DNA of 64,000 nt from Shewanella litoralis (lineage in GTDB: Bacteria; Pseudomonadota; Gammaproteobacteria; Enterobacterales; Shewanellaceae). The DNA is taken from positions 50,641-114,640 of the forward strand of contig NZ_WSRZ01000018.1 of NCBI RefSeq assembly GCF_009828585.1, in the 5' to 3' direction. The notes under the pieces are model-generated. The model saw only the letters and a list, made by a program, of their open reading frames with translations. It was not told the origin of the DNA and did not search any database. The translations under genes were made by a program, and so were the position numbers. Positions 56,455 through 64,000 of this stretch are shown here, in pieces. Each line of letters starts with the position of its first letter. Position 1 is the first letter of the stretch.

Positions 56455-57947
56455 TACTTGTCACCTTCACGCTTTGTTGAAGTTGAAGTTGATGGTGTGA
56501 GTGCTGCAGAGAGAATGCCTTTTAGTTGATCGCGTATAGCCTGAATATCAGCTTGTTGATTGGCGTAATCAGTTAACAATTCGAGTGGATCGTGGCTGAT
56601 AACCTCGCCCACATGGGGATTTTTAATATCGAGATTGTAGTTGCGGGCAATAATGTCATCGATTGACACTTTCCAGGCTTGCTCGTTTTCTACTCGCGAT
56701 GCAAAGCCATCAGCTTCGTTGCCCCACCATGCCAGTTCCGTCTCGAACTCTTCAAACTTCATTGGCTTAGTTTTGTTGTAGTTTTTAACTCCAGCTGGGT
56801 ATGGGTGCTCGTAAAACCACACGTCTTTTGTCGGCGTGCCTTTGGTGAAAAACAGGATGTTGGTTTTAATACCGGTGTATGGGTTAAACACGCCATTAGG
56901 TAAACGCACTATGGTGTGTAGATTACATTCATCCATTAACATCTTTTTGATTTTGGTTTTAACGCCTTCACCAAACAAGGTGCCGTCTGGCAATACCACA
57001 GCGGCGCGCCCTTTCGTTGCTAACACCTCGATAATTAACTGTAAAAACAAGTCGGCGGTTTCACGGGTTTGAAACTCGCTTGGGAAGTTCTTTTCAATAC
57101 CGTCTTCTTCGGTGCCGCCAAAGGGCGGATTGGTGATGATGACATCAATTTCTTCATCCCAACTTGAAAGCGGTTTATTCAGCGTATTGCCGTGTTTGAT
57201 TTGTACCGGTACTTCAATACCGTGCAGCATCATGTTGGTGGTACAGAGTAAATGCGGCAGCTGCTTTTTTTCAACGCCATGAATTTGCTGTTGTAGGGTT
57301 TGGTGGTCGTCACTGGTTTTAACGTAATTAACTTTAACATGGTCAAATGCGCACGCTAAAAAGCCGCCCGTGCCGCAGGCTGGGTCCATGATAGATTCAC
57401 CGAGTTGTGGGTTAGTGACTGCCACAATAAATTTAGTAATCGCTCTTGGGGTATAAAATTCGCCTGCATTTCCCGCGCTTTGTAAATCTTTTAAGATTTG
57501 CTCGTACAAGTCACCAAACAAATGACGCTCGTTTGAGTCAGTAAAATCAATCTCATTAAGCTTGTTAATCACCTGGCGCAGTAACGTGCCGTTTTTCATG
57601 TAGTTAAACGCATCTGAAAAAGCCGCTTTTACCACAAAACCGCGTGGGTTTTTATCAATTGGTGCGGTTAAGTTTTTAAGCTGTGGGAATAGCTCATCAT
57701 TTACAAACTCAAGCAGTTCGTCACCGGTAATGCCTTCGTTGTCGGCTGCCCAGTTGCGCCATAAAAACTCAGCAGGAATTGGCTCGCGGTAATCGTCCAG
57801 TTCAAGCTCTAACTCTTCTTCTTGTGCATCAAACACTTTTAAGAAAAGTAACCAAGACATTTGCCCTAATCGCTGAGCATCGCCGTCAACGCCGGCATCT
57901 TTACGCATAATATCTTGGATGGATTTAATTGCTGAACTGATAGACAT
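56454..57947 (-). CDS. hsdM: Type I DNA methyltransferase subunit HsdM
   Basis: A 497-residue N6-adenine methyltransferase. N-terminal helical domain (about 1-150), then AdoMet motif DPACGTGGF (188-196) and catalytic NPPFGG (from 273). It methylates hemimethylated host sites with HsdS and protects against HsdR. It resembles the EcoEI/EcoAI group in its start (MSISSAIKSIQDIMRKD). It is coupled to hsdS by TAATG and lies 171 bases after hsdR. Confidence 0.95.
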   Translation of the reverse strand: MSISSAIKSIQDIMRKDAGVDGDAQRLGQMSWLLFLKVFDAQEEELELELDDYREPIPAEFLWRNWAADNEGITGDELLEFVNDELFPQLKNLTAPIDKNPRGFVVKAAFSDAFNYMKNGTLLRQVINKLNEIDFTDSNERHLFGDLYEQILKDLQSAGNAGEFYTPRAITKFIVAVTNPQLGESIMDPACGTGGFLACAFDHVKVNYVKTSDDHQTLQQQIHGVEKKQLPHLLCTTNMMLHGIEVPVQIKHGNTLNKPLSSWDEEIDVIITNPPFGGTEEDGIEKNFPSEFQTRETADLFLQLIIEVLATKGRAAVVLPDGTLFGEGVKTKIKKMLMDECNLHTIVRLPNGVFNPYTGIKTNILFFTKGTPTKDVWFYEHPYPAGVKNYNKTKPMKFEEFETELAWWGNEADGFASRVENEQAWKVSIDDIIARNYNLDIKNPHVGEVISHDPLELLTDYANQQADIQAIRDQLKGILSAALTPSTSTSTKREGDK

Positions 57948-58118
57948 AGTATTCTCTTAAACAGTTACAGCGGCTGTCATTAGCCGCAGTATAAAATGAT
58001 GTGGTGTATCTAATTGTTTATAAACCGGGCTCATATAGCGCACGGTTTCTACGCTTTCAAAAAAGCTTTAAACAATAATTCAAATAAGCAACCAATGGCG
58101 CGAATAATGACACGTACA
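57948..58118. other. Gap between hsdR and hsdM
   Basis: 171 bases, longer than other gaps in this set, so hsdM may have its own promoter. GAAAAAAGCTTT near 58055 is a minor inverted repeat. No gene. Confidence 0.35.
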
Positions 58119-60602
58119 TTAAGCTGATTGCTGATGTATTTGATAAATTTGCGCTTCTAACTCACTAATGGCCTGCTCGTATTCTTGCTTGCCGCCAAAG
58201 CCTTTTTTAACGATTTCACTCAAATTACCGTAGTCGGTAAAGGGTGCGACTTTAAGCACTTGTATGTTTTCGATTTCTTGCACGCCGACATCGGCATATT
58301 TTACCAGTAAATTTTGCAGTACTGCTTGTGCAGTATCAGAATATTTAGTGAAGTAATTGCGCTTTTGCACGTTATTTACCCGTTCGGCACGAGTAAGTGG
58401 CGGTTGGTCGTAAACCACATGGCAAATCATGTCGAAGGGATCCATGTCTTTGCCGACTTCATCTTCTAGTGCCGACCAAATAATACCCTCTAGCGCGAGC
58501 TCGTCGATGATGGCTTGTTTACGATCGGAGTCGTTCCAACGCTTTACGAACTCATCGAGTGAGCTGAATTGTTTGGCCATGGTTTTGCGGGTGTAATCTT
58601 TGAATGATTCGGTGACTAACTTGCCGTCACTGTCGTAATACTGCACTCGCTCAGCCACTTTGCTGACGGTAACGCCAGACACGCGATATTTGTTTATTTT
58701 ACGGGTTTCGCCATCGTCCCATTCACCGTCGCCCCATTTATCATTACCTAGGCCATCACCTTGAGGTTCATTGATGGTGTCAGTTTGATTACTATCATCA
58801 TCTGGATGTTCGCCTTGAATATCTACCCCATCAGCACCAGCAAAATCATCATCCGCATCAATATCAACATACTCATCTTCGATATCTTCAGGGGTAACTT
58901 TGATGATTTTTTCTGGTGTACCGTCAAAGCGTTCGTCGGCAAACAGTTCGGTGGCTTTTTTAAAGTCTAAAATGGTAAACCAGAGTTTGCCGTATCTGTC
59001 GTCAATGCGGGTTCCACGGCCAATAATCTGTTTAAACTTGGTCATCGACTGAATGTTTTGATCCAGCACCACTAACTTACAGGTTTTGGCGTCTACGCCA
59101 GTGGACATCAATTCGGATGTGGTGGCGATTACCGGGTAGGCTTTCTTAGGATTGATGAAATTATCAAGCTGGGCTTTACCCAGTTCATCATCACCGGTGA
59201 TTTTCATGACGTACTTTTCGTTTTTAGCCATCTGCTCAGGATTGAGATTAGCAAGTGCACGGCGCATACGGTCTGCGTGGTCAATATCGTTACAAAACAC
59301 AATAGTTTTGGCCATCGGGTCAGTACGTTTTAGGTAGTTAGTGATTGTCTCGGCCACAAGTTGAGTACGTTCATCAATCACCATGGTGCGGTCGAAATCT
59401 TTTTGGTTGTAGATCCTGTCTTCAATCACTTCGCCGTTATTATCTACTTGCCCTTTTGTGGGGCGCCAACCTTGTAAATCAACATCGATATCAACGCGAA
59501 CGACCTTATATGGCGCTAAAAAGCCATCTTCAATGCCTTCTTTAAGGGAATAGGTATAAACAGGCTCACCAAAATAATCCGTGTTAGAGACTTCATCGGT
59601 TTCTTTAGGGGTGGCCGTAAGACCAACCTGGGCTGCGCTTTTAAAGTACTCAAGAATTTCTCGCCAGGCACTGTCTTCAGAAGCACTGCCACGATGACAC
59701 TCGTCGATAATGATTAAATCAAAAAAGTCTGGGTCGACTTGTTTAAAGGCTTTTTGGTGCTCTTCTGGACCGGTTAATGCTTGATAAAGCGCTAAATGAA
59801 TTTCAAATGCAGGATCTACCGTGCGCCCAGTAATTTTGGTCATTGCAGAGCCAAAAGGTTGAAAATCACCAGCCTTAGTTTGATCAACCAGGATATTACG
59901 GTCGGCTAAAAACAAGATGCGCTTTTTAGCGCGGGACTTCCATAATCGCCAAATAATTTGAAACGCCGTATAGGTTTTACCCGTACCGGTTGCCATCACA
60001 AGTAAGACTCGGTCTTTGCCAGATGAAATGGCTTCGATGGTTTTATTGATAGCTTGAAGTTGATAATAGCGTGGATGCTTACCCGTGCCATCATCATGAT
60101 ATTCTTGATTGATAATCGGTAATTGCGCTGGGGTGTAGCCTTTCCAAATACAGTATTTAGTCCAAAGCTCTTGTGGTGACGGGAAGTCTACTAAACGGAT
60201 TTCTGTTTCGAGTTGGTGCGCTTCGCTAGTTCCGAGACTGTTTGTGACTGCATGGGTTTTATCATGAAAGATAAAACCATCACCGTTAGAGGCAAAGATA
60301 AAAGGTACATCGAGCAAACGAGCATAATCGAGCGCCTGTTGCATGCCCTTACCCACTTCATGCTTATTGGCTTTCGCTTCAATTACCGCAAGTGGCATGC
60401 TGGGTTTGTGATACAGCACAATATCAGCAGACTTAACCGTTTTCCGCACGCCCATTTGGCCGCGCACTATCACTTTACCGTCGCGCAATTTCACCTCCTG
60501 GCGAATTTGCGACATGTCATTCCAGCCCGCTTGTTTAATGGCTGGCATGATGAATTTGCTAATGATATCGGTTTCGGAAAGCTTGGCTTTATTGATGCTC
60601 AT
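58119..60602 (-). CDS. hsdR: Type I restriction endonuclease subunit HsdR
   Basis: An 827-residue motor-nuclease. Nuclease motif in the N-terminus: [21 protein letters not shown] (Asp...Glu-x-Lys) and the QxxxY-like [10 protein letters not shown]. Walker A K209 in [13 protein letters not shown] box at 300, helicase end with [10 protein letters not shown]. It pulls DNA and cuts it away from unmodified target sites. The ATG at 60602 ([13 protein letters not shown]) follows AAGGACC; the longer frame to 60641 has no site. It heads the hsdR-hsdM-hsdS series. Confidence 0.93.
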   Translation of the reverse strand: MSINKAKLSETDIISKFIMPAIKQAGWNDMSQIRQEVKLRDGKVIVRGQMGVRKTVKSADIVLYHKPSMPLAVIEAKANKHEVGKGMQQALDYARLLDVPFIFASNGDGFIFHDKTHAVTNSLGTSEAHQLETEIRLVDFPSPQELWTKYCIWKGYTPAQLPIINQEYHDDGTGKHPRYYQLQAINKTIEAISSGKDRVLLVMATGTGKTYTAFQIIWRLWKSRAKKRILFLADRNILVDQTKAGDFQPFGSAMTKITGRTVDPAFEIHLALYQALTGPEEHQKAFKQVDPDFFDLIIIDECHRGSASEDSAWREILEYFKSAAQVGLTATPKETDEVSNTDYFGEPVYTYSLKEGIEDGFLAPYKVVRVDIDVDLQGWRPTKGQVDNNGEVIEDRIYNQKDFDRTMVIDERTQLVAETITNYLKRTDPMAKTIVFCNDIDHADRMRRALANLNPEQMAKNEKYVMKITGDDELGKAQLDNFINPKKAYPVIATTSELMSTGVDAKTCKLVVLDQNIQSMTKFKQIIGRGTRIDDRYGKLWFTILDFKKATELFADERFDGTPEKIIKVTPEDIEDEYVDIDADDDFAGADGVDIQGEHPDDDSNQTDTINEPQGDGLGNDKWGDGEWDDGETRKINKYRVSGVTVSKVAERVQYYDSDGKLVTESFKDYTRKTMAKQFSSLDEFVKRWNDSDRKQAIIDELALEGIIWSALEDEVGKDMDPFDMICHVVYDQPPLTRAERVNNVQKRNYFTKYSDTAQAVLQNLLVKYADVGVQEIENIQVLKVAPFTDYGNLSEIVKKGFGGKQEYEQAISELEAQIYQIHQQSA

Positions 60603-61007
60603 ATGAAATCTAGGTCCTTCTAGCACAGCAACAAACTGCAATTAAAAATTAGTTTGCCACAAAATAGCTCAAACACCAATGATTACATGCAGATACAGAA
60701 CTAAAATCATAAATTTCTTAGCTTACACGTTAAAAGGCTTTTTAATACTTAAGAACAACATACAGTGTTAAAAATCTTACAAGCCCGAATTGACAGTTTT
60801 AAGTTTGCTAGTTCCAAATTTTCGTGGCTGTACCCTCCTTGTTAATATGTGTTTTTACGACTAGCTTGAATACGGTAATAATCAACATTAATAGCAGGCT
60901 CAACTAGCCTATTATTATGCATTTTACTAGGTGATTGAGATGAAGTTGTTCCGAAAGTGTTTGCGGGTGTTCTCGATTAATATGATCAATAAAAAAAGGA
61001 TATTTTT
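60603..61007. other. Region between hsdR and the S9 peptidase gene
   Basis: 405 AT-rich bases separating divergent genes. It must hold two promoters. A short frame starting at 60941 (MKLFRKCLRVFS...) has no support. The right edge of the accessory region probably lies here, but no repeat marks it. Confidence 0.4.
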
Positions 61008-62939
61008 ATGTATAAGTTTGTCGTCACAACTGTCATTGCATTCGCTGTGCTCAGCGCTTGTTCGACGGTGGATAAACCCAATGCTGTAACAGCTTCGTCT
61101 ACTCCAATTAGTTCAGTTGCTTTTGAAACCTATAGTGCTGAAGAGTTTTATAAAACGACGAGTGTGTACGGTTCTTCAATAAATCATTCAAGCGATGCTG
61201 TGTTAGTGAGTAATGATGCCAGTGGCATTTTTAATGCTTACCGAGTGCCGGTAGATGGCGGGCCAGCAAAACAACTCACCTTCTCGACTAAAGAATCGAT
61301 TTTTGTTGCGTCTTGGTTTCCTAACGATGAGCGGTTTTTATTTAGCGCTGACAAAGGCGGTGATGAATTAGATCATCTTTATGTTCAACAATTAGATGGT
61401 TCACAGCTCGATTTAACCCCTGGTGAAGGTTTAAAAGCCTTGATGTTGTCTTGGCATGAAAATGACCGTTCATTCTTTGTTGCCACTAATGAGAGAGACC
61501 CCAAATTTTTTGATGTTTATCAATACAATGCTGATGATTATAGTCGTGAATTAGTGTTTAAAAATGATTCAGGTTTTAATGTTGAGAGTGTCAGCCCAAA
61601 TGGACGTTTTATTGCGCTGAGCAAAACACATTCAAATAGTAACTCAGATCTCTACCTGGTTGATTTACAGTTAACGATGGCCAAACCAACGCTGATCACC
61701 CAGCATAGTGGTGATGTTTCATATTACGTTCATACCTTTTCAAAAAATAATAAACAGTTGTTATATGCAACAGATGAGTTTGGTGAGTTTAATCAGGCTT
61801 GGGCCTACGATTTAGACACGAGTAAAAGTACGTTAAATTATAAAGCTGACTGGGATGTTAGCTTTAGTTATTTTTCAAAAGACGGCAGATACCAAATTAT
61901 CGGTGTTAATGCTGATGCGCAAACACAATTAATTATTAAAGACTTAAAAACCCAGTCAGAGCTGAAATTACCTGTATTACCCAGTGGCGATTTAAGTGGC
62001 GTAAATTTCAGTAATGATTCTAAGTCTATGGTGTTCTATCTCAACTCGGATACTTCGCCATCTAACTTATATGTTCACACACTGGGTTCAGACTCGATTA
62101 CGCGCTTGACTAACTCGGGTAATCCCATCATAAAAGAGCAAAATTTGGTTACTGGTGAGGTGGTGCGGTTTAAAAGTTTTGATGGCATAGACATTCCAGC
62201 AATTTTGTATAAACCAAAGCAAGCGAGCATGATAAATAAAGTCCCTGCATTGGTGTTTATTCATGGCGGCCCTGGTGGGCAGTCACGAAAAGGATACAGT
62301 GCAATGATTCAACATCTTGTCAATAACGGTTACGCCATCATCATGATTAACAATCGTGGTTCAAGCGGGTACGGAAAAACCTTTTTCCATTTGGATGACA
62401 AACGCCATGGTGAAGATGACTTACAAGATGTCGTTTATAACAAAAAGTATCTTCAAACATTAGATTGGGTTGATGCTGAAAAAATTGGCGTGATGGGTGG
62501 CAGTTACGGCGGTTACCTTACTATGGCCGCAATGACATTTACTGATGAGTTTAAGGTGGGTATTAATATTTTCGGTGTGACTAACTGGGTGCGTACCCTC
62601 GAAAGTATTCCGCCCTATTGGGAGTCTTTTAGAAAAAGTTTGTACGATGAATTAGGCGACCCCGCTACAGATAAAGAAAGATTACACCGCATTTCACCGG
62701 TATTTTTTGGTGAAAAAGTTAACAATCCGGTTTTAGTTGTGCAAGGCGTTAATGACCCTCGGGTACTCAAGATTGAGAGTGATGAAATGGTCGAAGCCAT
62801 TCGCTCGGGTGGTACCTATGTTGATTATCTGCTTTTTGATGATGAAGGCCATGGTTTTTCAAAAAAGAATAATCGGATTAGTGCATCTAATAAATATCTC
62901 GAATTTTTAGATGCTTACTTACTGAAAACAAGTAAGTAA
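61008..62939 (+). CDS. S9-family prolyl oligopeptidase-like lipoprotein
   Basis: A 643-residue serine peptidase. The N-terminus has a signal ending in lipobox LSAC (Cys near 18), so it should be membrane-anchored in the periplasm. A beta-propeller (about 50-370) is followed by an alpha/beta hydrolase with the triad Ser499 in GGSYGGY, Asp583 in VNDPRV and His615 in EGHGF; FIHGGPGG forms the oxyanion side. It would cleave short peptides. AAAAGGA before the ATG is the ribosome site. A hairpin follows at 63067. Confidence 0.9.
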   Translation: MYKFVVTTVIAFAVLSACSTVDKPNAVTASSTPISSVAFETYSAEEFYKTTSVYGSSINHSSDAVLVSNDASGIFNAYRVPVDGGPAKQLTFSTKESIFVASWFPNDERFLFSADKGGDELDHLYVQQLDGSQLDLTPGEGLKALMLSWHENDRSFFVATNERDPKFFDVYQYNADDYSRELVFKNDSGFNVESVSPNGRFIALSKTHSNSNSDLYLVDLQLTMAKPTLITQHSGDVSYYVHTFSKNNKQLLYATDEFGEFNQAWAYDLDTSKSTLNYKADWDVSFSYFSKDGRYQIIGVNADAQTQLIIKDLKTQSELKLPVLPSGDLSGVNFSNDSKSMVFYLNSDTSPSNLYVHTLGSDSITRLTNSGNPIIKEQNLVTGEVVRFKSFDGIDIPAILYKPKQASMINKVPALVFIHGGPGGQSRKGYSAMIQHLVNNGYAIIMINNRGSSGYGKTFFHLDDKRHGEDDLQDVVYNKKYLQTLDWVDAEKIGVMGGSYGGYLTMAAMTFTDEFKVGINIFGVTNWVRTLESIPPYWESFRKSLYDELGDPATDKERLHRISPVFFGEKVNNPVLVVQGVNDPRVLKIESDEMVEAIRSGGTYVDYLLFDDEGHGFSKKNNRISASNKYLEFLDAYLLKTSK

Positions 62940-63297
62940 ATACTCGGCCAAGTTGATTTTGAATGGTGTTCTTGCAGCAGTTTTTACTTAGCTTGTTAAG
63001 CGTGATAAAGCCCCTTTGCTTAATCGGTTTTATATTGAGTAACATTTAACCTGCGTTTTACACCAAATCAAGCCATTGCATACCAATGGCTTGATACTAT
63101 TTAAATTTTTCATCAGCAGATTATCGCATAACTGCTGGGCTGCCTGTTAAGTTAATAGTAGCGCGTCAGCAGCATTTATGCGCCAGCCAATCAATTCGAC
63201 ATTCATATTTTACATTCTTGTTCTACACTGTCATTGCCATAAATATTAAAAATCCCCTTTGTGCTTTTCCCGAAAACAATATCTGCAAGGAGCTAGA
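62940..63297. other. Intergenic region before yjgR
   Basis: 358 bases containing one 12-bp hairpin (63067-63095). No gene is seen in either direction. Confidence 0.4.
63067..63095 (+). terminator. Likely terminator of the S9 peptidase gene
   Basis: ATCAAGCCATTG with its complement around a five-base loop, then a T-rich stretch (ACTATTTAAATTTTT). The T-run is not immediate. Confidence 0.5.
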
Positions 63298-63880
63298 ATG
63301 AAGCAAAGTTCAACAAACACTATATTGATAGGTAAAGGCGATAATCCCGTTGAACTACAACTGCGTTATGGTAATCGTCATGGCTTAATTGCAGGGGCGA
63401 CTGGTACGGGGAAAACGGTCTCGTTGATGATGTTAGCTGAAAACTTTTCCCGTCGAGGTGTTCCGGTTTTTGTCACAGATATTAAAGGGGACATTTCAGG
63501 TTTAGCCGCTGCAGGTAAGGTGTCCGATAAACTATTAGCCCGCGCTGATAAAATTGGTATTAGCAATTTCACCCCCCAAGCTAATCCATGTGTTTTTTGG
63601 GACTTACTGGGTCAGCAAGGTCACCCTATTCGCACCACAGTTAGTGAGATGGGGCCAACATTATTGGCCAGAATGCTGGGACTAAATGACATCCAAAGCA
63701 GCATTTTAGAAATTGTTTTTGCCTTAGCCGACAGTCGAGGCTTATTATTGCTGGATTTAGACGATCTTAAAGCGCTTCTGACCTTAGTCTCAAAAGAGCG
63801 TAAAACCATCAGTGCTGAATACGGTTTAGTCAGTGCGCAATCATTAGCGGCGATTCAGCGATCGTTGATGAACTTTGATG
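63298..63880 (+). pseudogene. yjgR-type ATPase gene, cut by an IS3-family insertion
   Basis: The start is sound (AAGGAGC before the ATG) and the Walker A motif GATGTGKTVSL and the DIKGD segment are those of the YjgR/HerA-like DUF853 family, normally about 500 residues. Homology to the family stops after SAQSLAAIQRSLMNFD; then VVK and a stop follow. The stop is at 63889-63891, inside sequence that belongs to the insertion. Only about 194 residues of the original protein remain on this side. Confidence 0.82.
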
Positions 63881-64000
63881 TGGTCAAGTAAATCTGTACA
63901 CAAACAAGAGATATGCTTTAAGCAGCATTTTCAGCTGCTGTTGGGGTCATATAATTATTATAACTATGCCCACGTTTTGTATTGTAGTGCTTCAATATAT
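63881..64000 (-). mobile_element. IS3-family insertion sequence, one end (partial)
   Basis: Beginning around TGGTCAAGTAAATCTG at 63881 the yjgR homology is lost. The minus strand then encodes the end of an IS3-type transposase, which runs off the window. The exact terminal repeat is a guess; TG is the usual end of this family. Confidence 0.7.
63918..64000 (-). CDS. IS3-family transposase OrfB, C-terminal end (partial)
   Basis: The minus strand reads ILKHYNTKRGHSYNNYMTP and TAAENAA, then stop. The YNTxRxHSYNNY phrase is typical of the end of the IS3 rve/integrase-core transposase. The start is outside the window. Confidence 0.8.
   Translation of the reverse strand, partial: ILKHYNTKRGHSYNNYMTPTAAENAA

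Noticed and set aside
53000-57900. Plus-strand frames opposite the hsd genes and DUF262
   Set aside because: All are shadows of long, motif-bearing genes on the minus strand.
49021-61007. Direct att repeats at both ends of the restriction island
   Set aside because: Short similar stretches near 50922 and 60932 (GGTGAT...GATG...) share too few bases to call. No clear duplicate was found.

Overview
The window looks like a chromosomal segment from a marine gammaproteobacterium of the genus Shewanella, probably a cold-water, alginate-using species. The evidence is gene content and order: a psr/phs-type sulfur reductase, an EtrA/Fnr-uspE-ccoSIH-ccoPQON block, thrS-infC-rpmI-rplT, ttcA and a DUF2987 protein, all AT-leaning with gammaproteobacterial signals. 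Assignments rest on reading motifs and remembered families; no search was run.

Layout. 1-1877: end of a molybdopterin polysulfide/thiosulfate reductase operon (A subunit partial, B, C). 1978-10392: alginate catabolism. A leftward set (symporter, KDPG aldolase, KDG kinase, KdgF) faces a rightward pair of tandem PL17 oligoalginate lyases, and TTGT-N3-ACAA palindromes lie between them; a GntR/FCD regulator at 14893-15612 is the likely reader. No DEH reductase is present here. 10521-14554: thioesterase, a DUF1801 gene broken by one amber codon, a hypothetical gene, and a DEDDh exonuclease paired with a CBS/nucleotidyltransferase protein. 16115-19063: MATE transporter and MltD-like lytic transglycosylase. 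19327-26338: a tight four-gene signalling operon (TonB-dependent receptor, YfiR-like protein, hybrid kinase, REC-PAS-GGDEF-EAL protein). 26427-27209: a leftward tRNA-Val(GAC) transcription unit with two intact genes and three expanded, degenerate copies lying upstream in the same unit. 27308-33250: NorM, riboflavin synthase, CPXCG protein, then thrS (with a tRNA-like operator hairpin), infC (AUA start), rpmI, rplT. 33678-37588: aspartate aminotransferase, YvcK/CofD-like protein, Bax-like glucosaminidase, DUF2987. 37727-47700: ttcA, uspE, fnr/etrA, and the full cbb3 oxidase and assembly set. A perfect FNR box lies between ccoN and a divergent lipoprotein gene.

48691-60602 is an accessory region: a Fur-box small Cys-rich protein, a tyrosine recombinase, a PcfJ-like protein and a type I restriction locus. 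An intact hsdR-hsdM-hsdS set sits beside a DUF262/DUF1524 protein and the debris of a second, different type I system (a frameshifted, nonsense-bearing hsdR N-terminus and an hsdS tail of only 37 codons). The window ends with an S9 peptidase lipoprotein and a yjgR-type ATPase gene cut by an IS3-family element that runs off the edge.

The most unusual structures are the inserted tRNA-Val-derived repeats and the layered restriction island. Neither can be called a new system from sequence alone.
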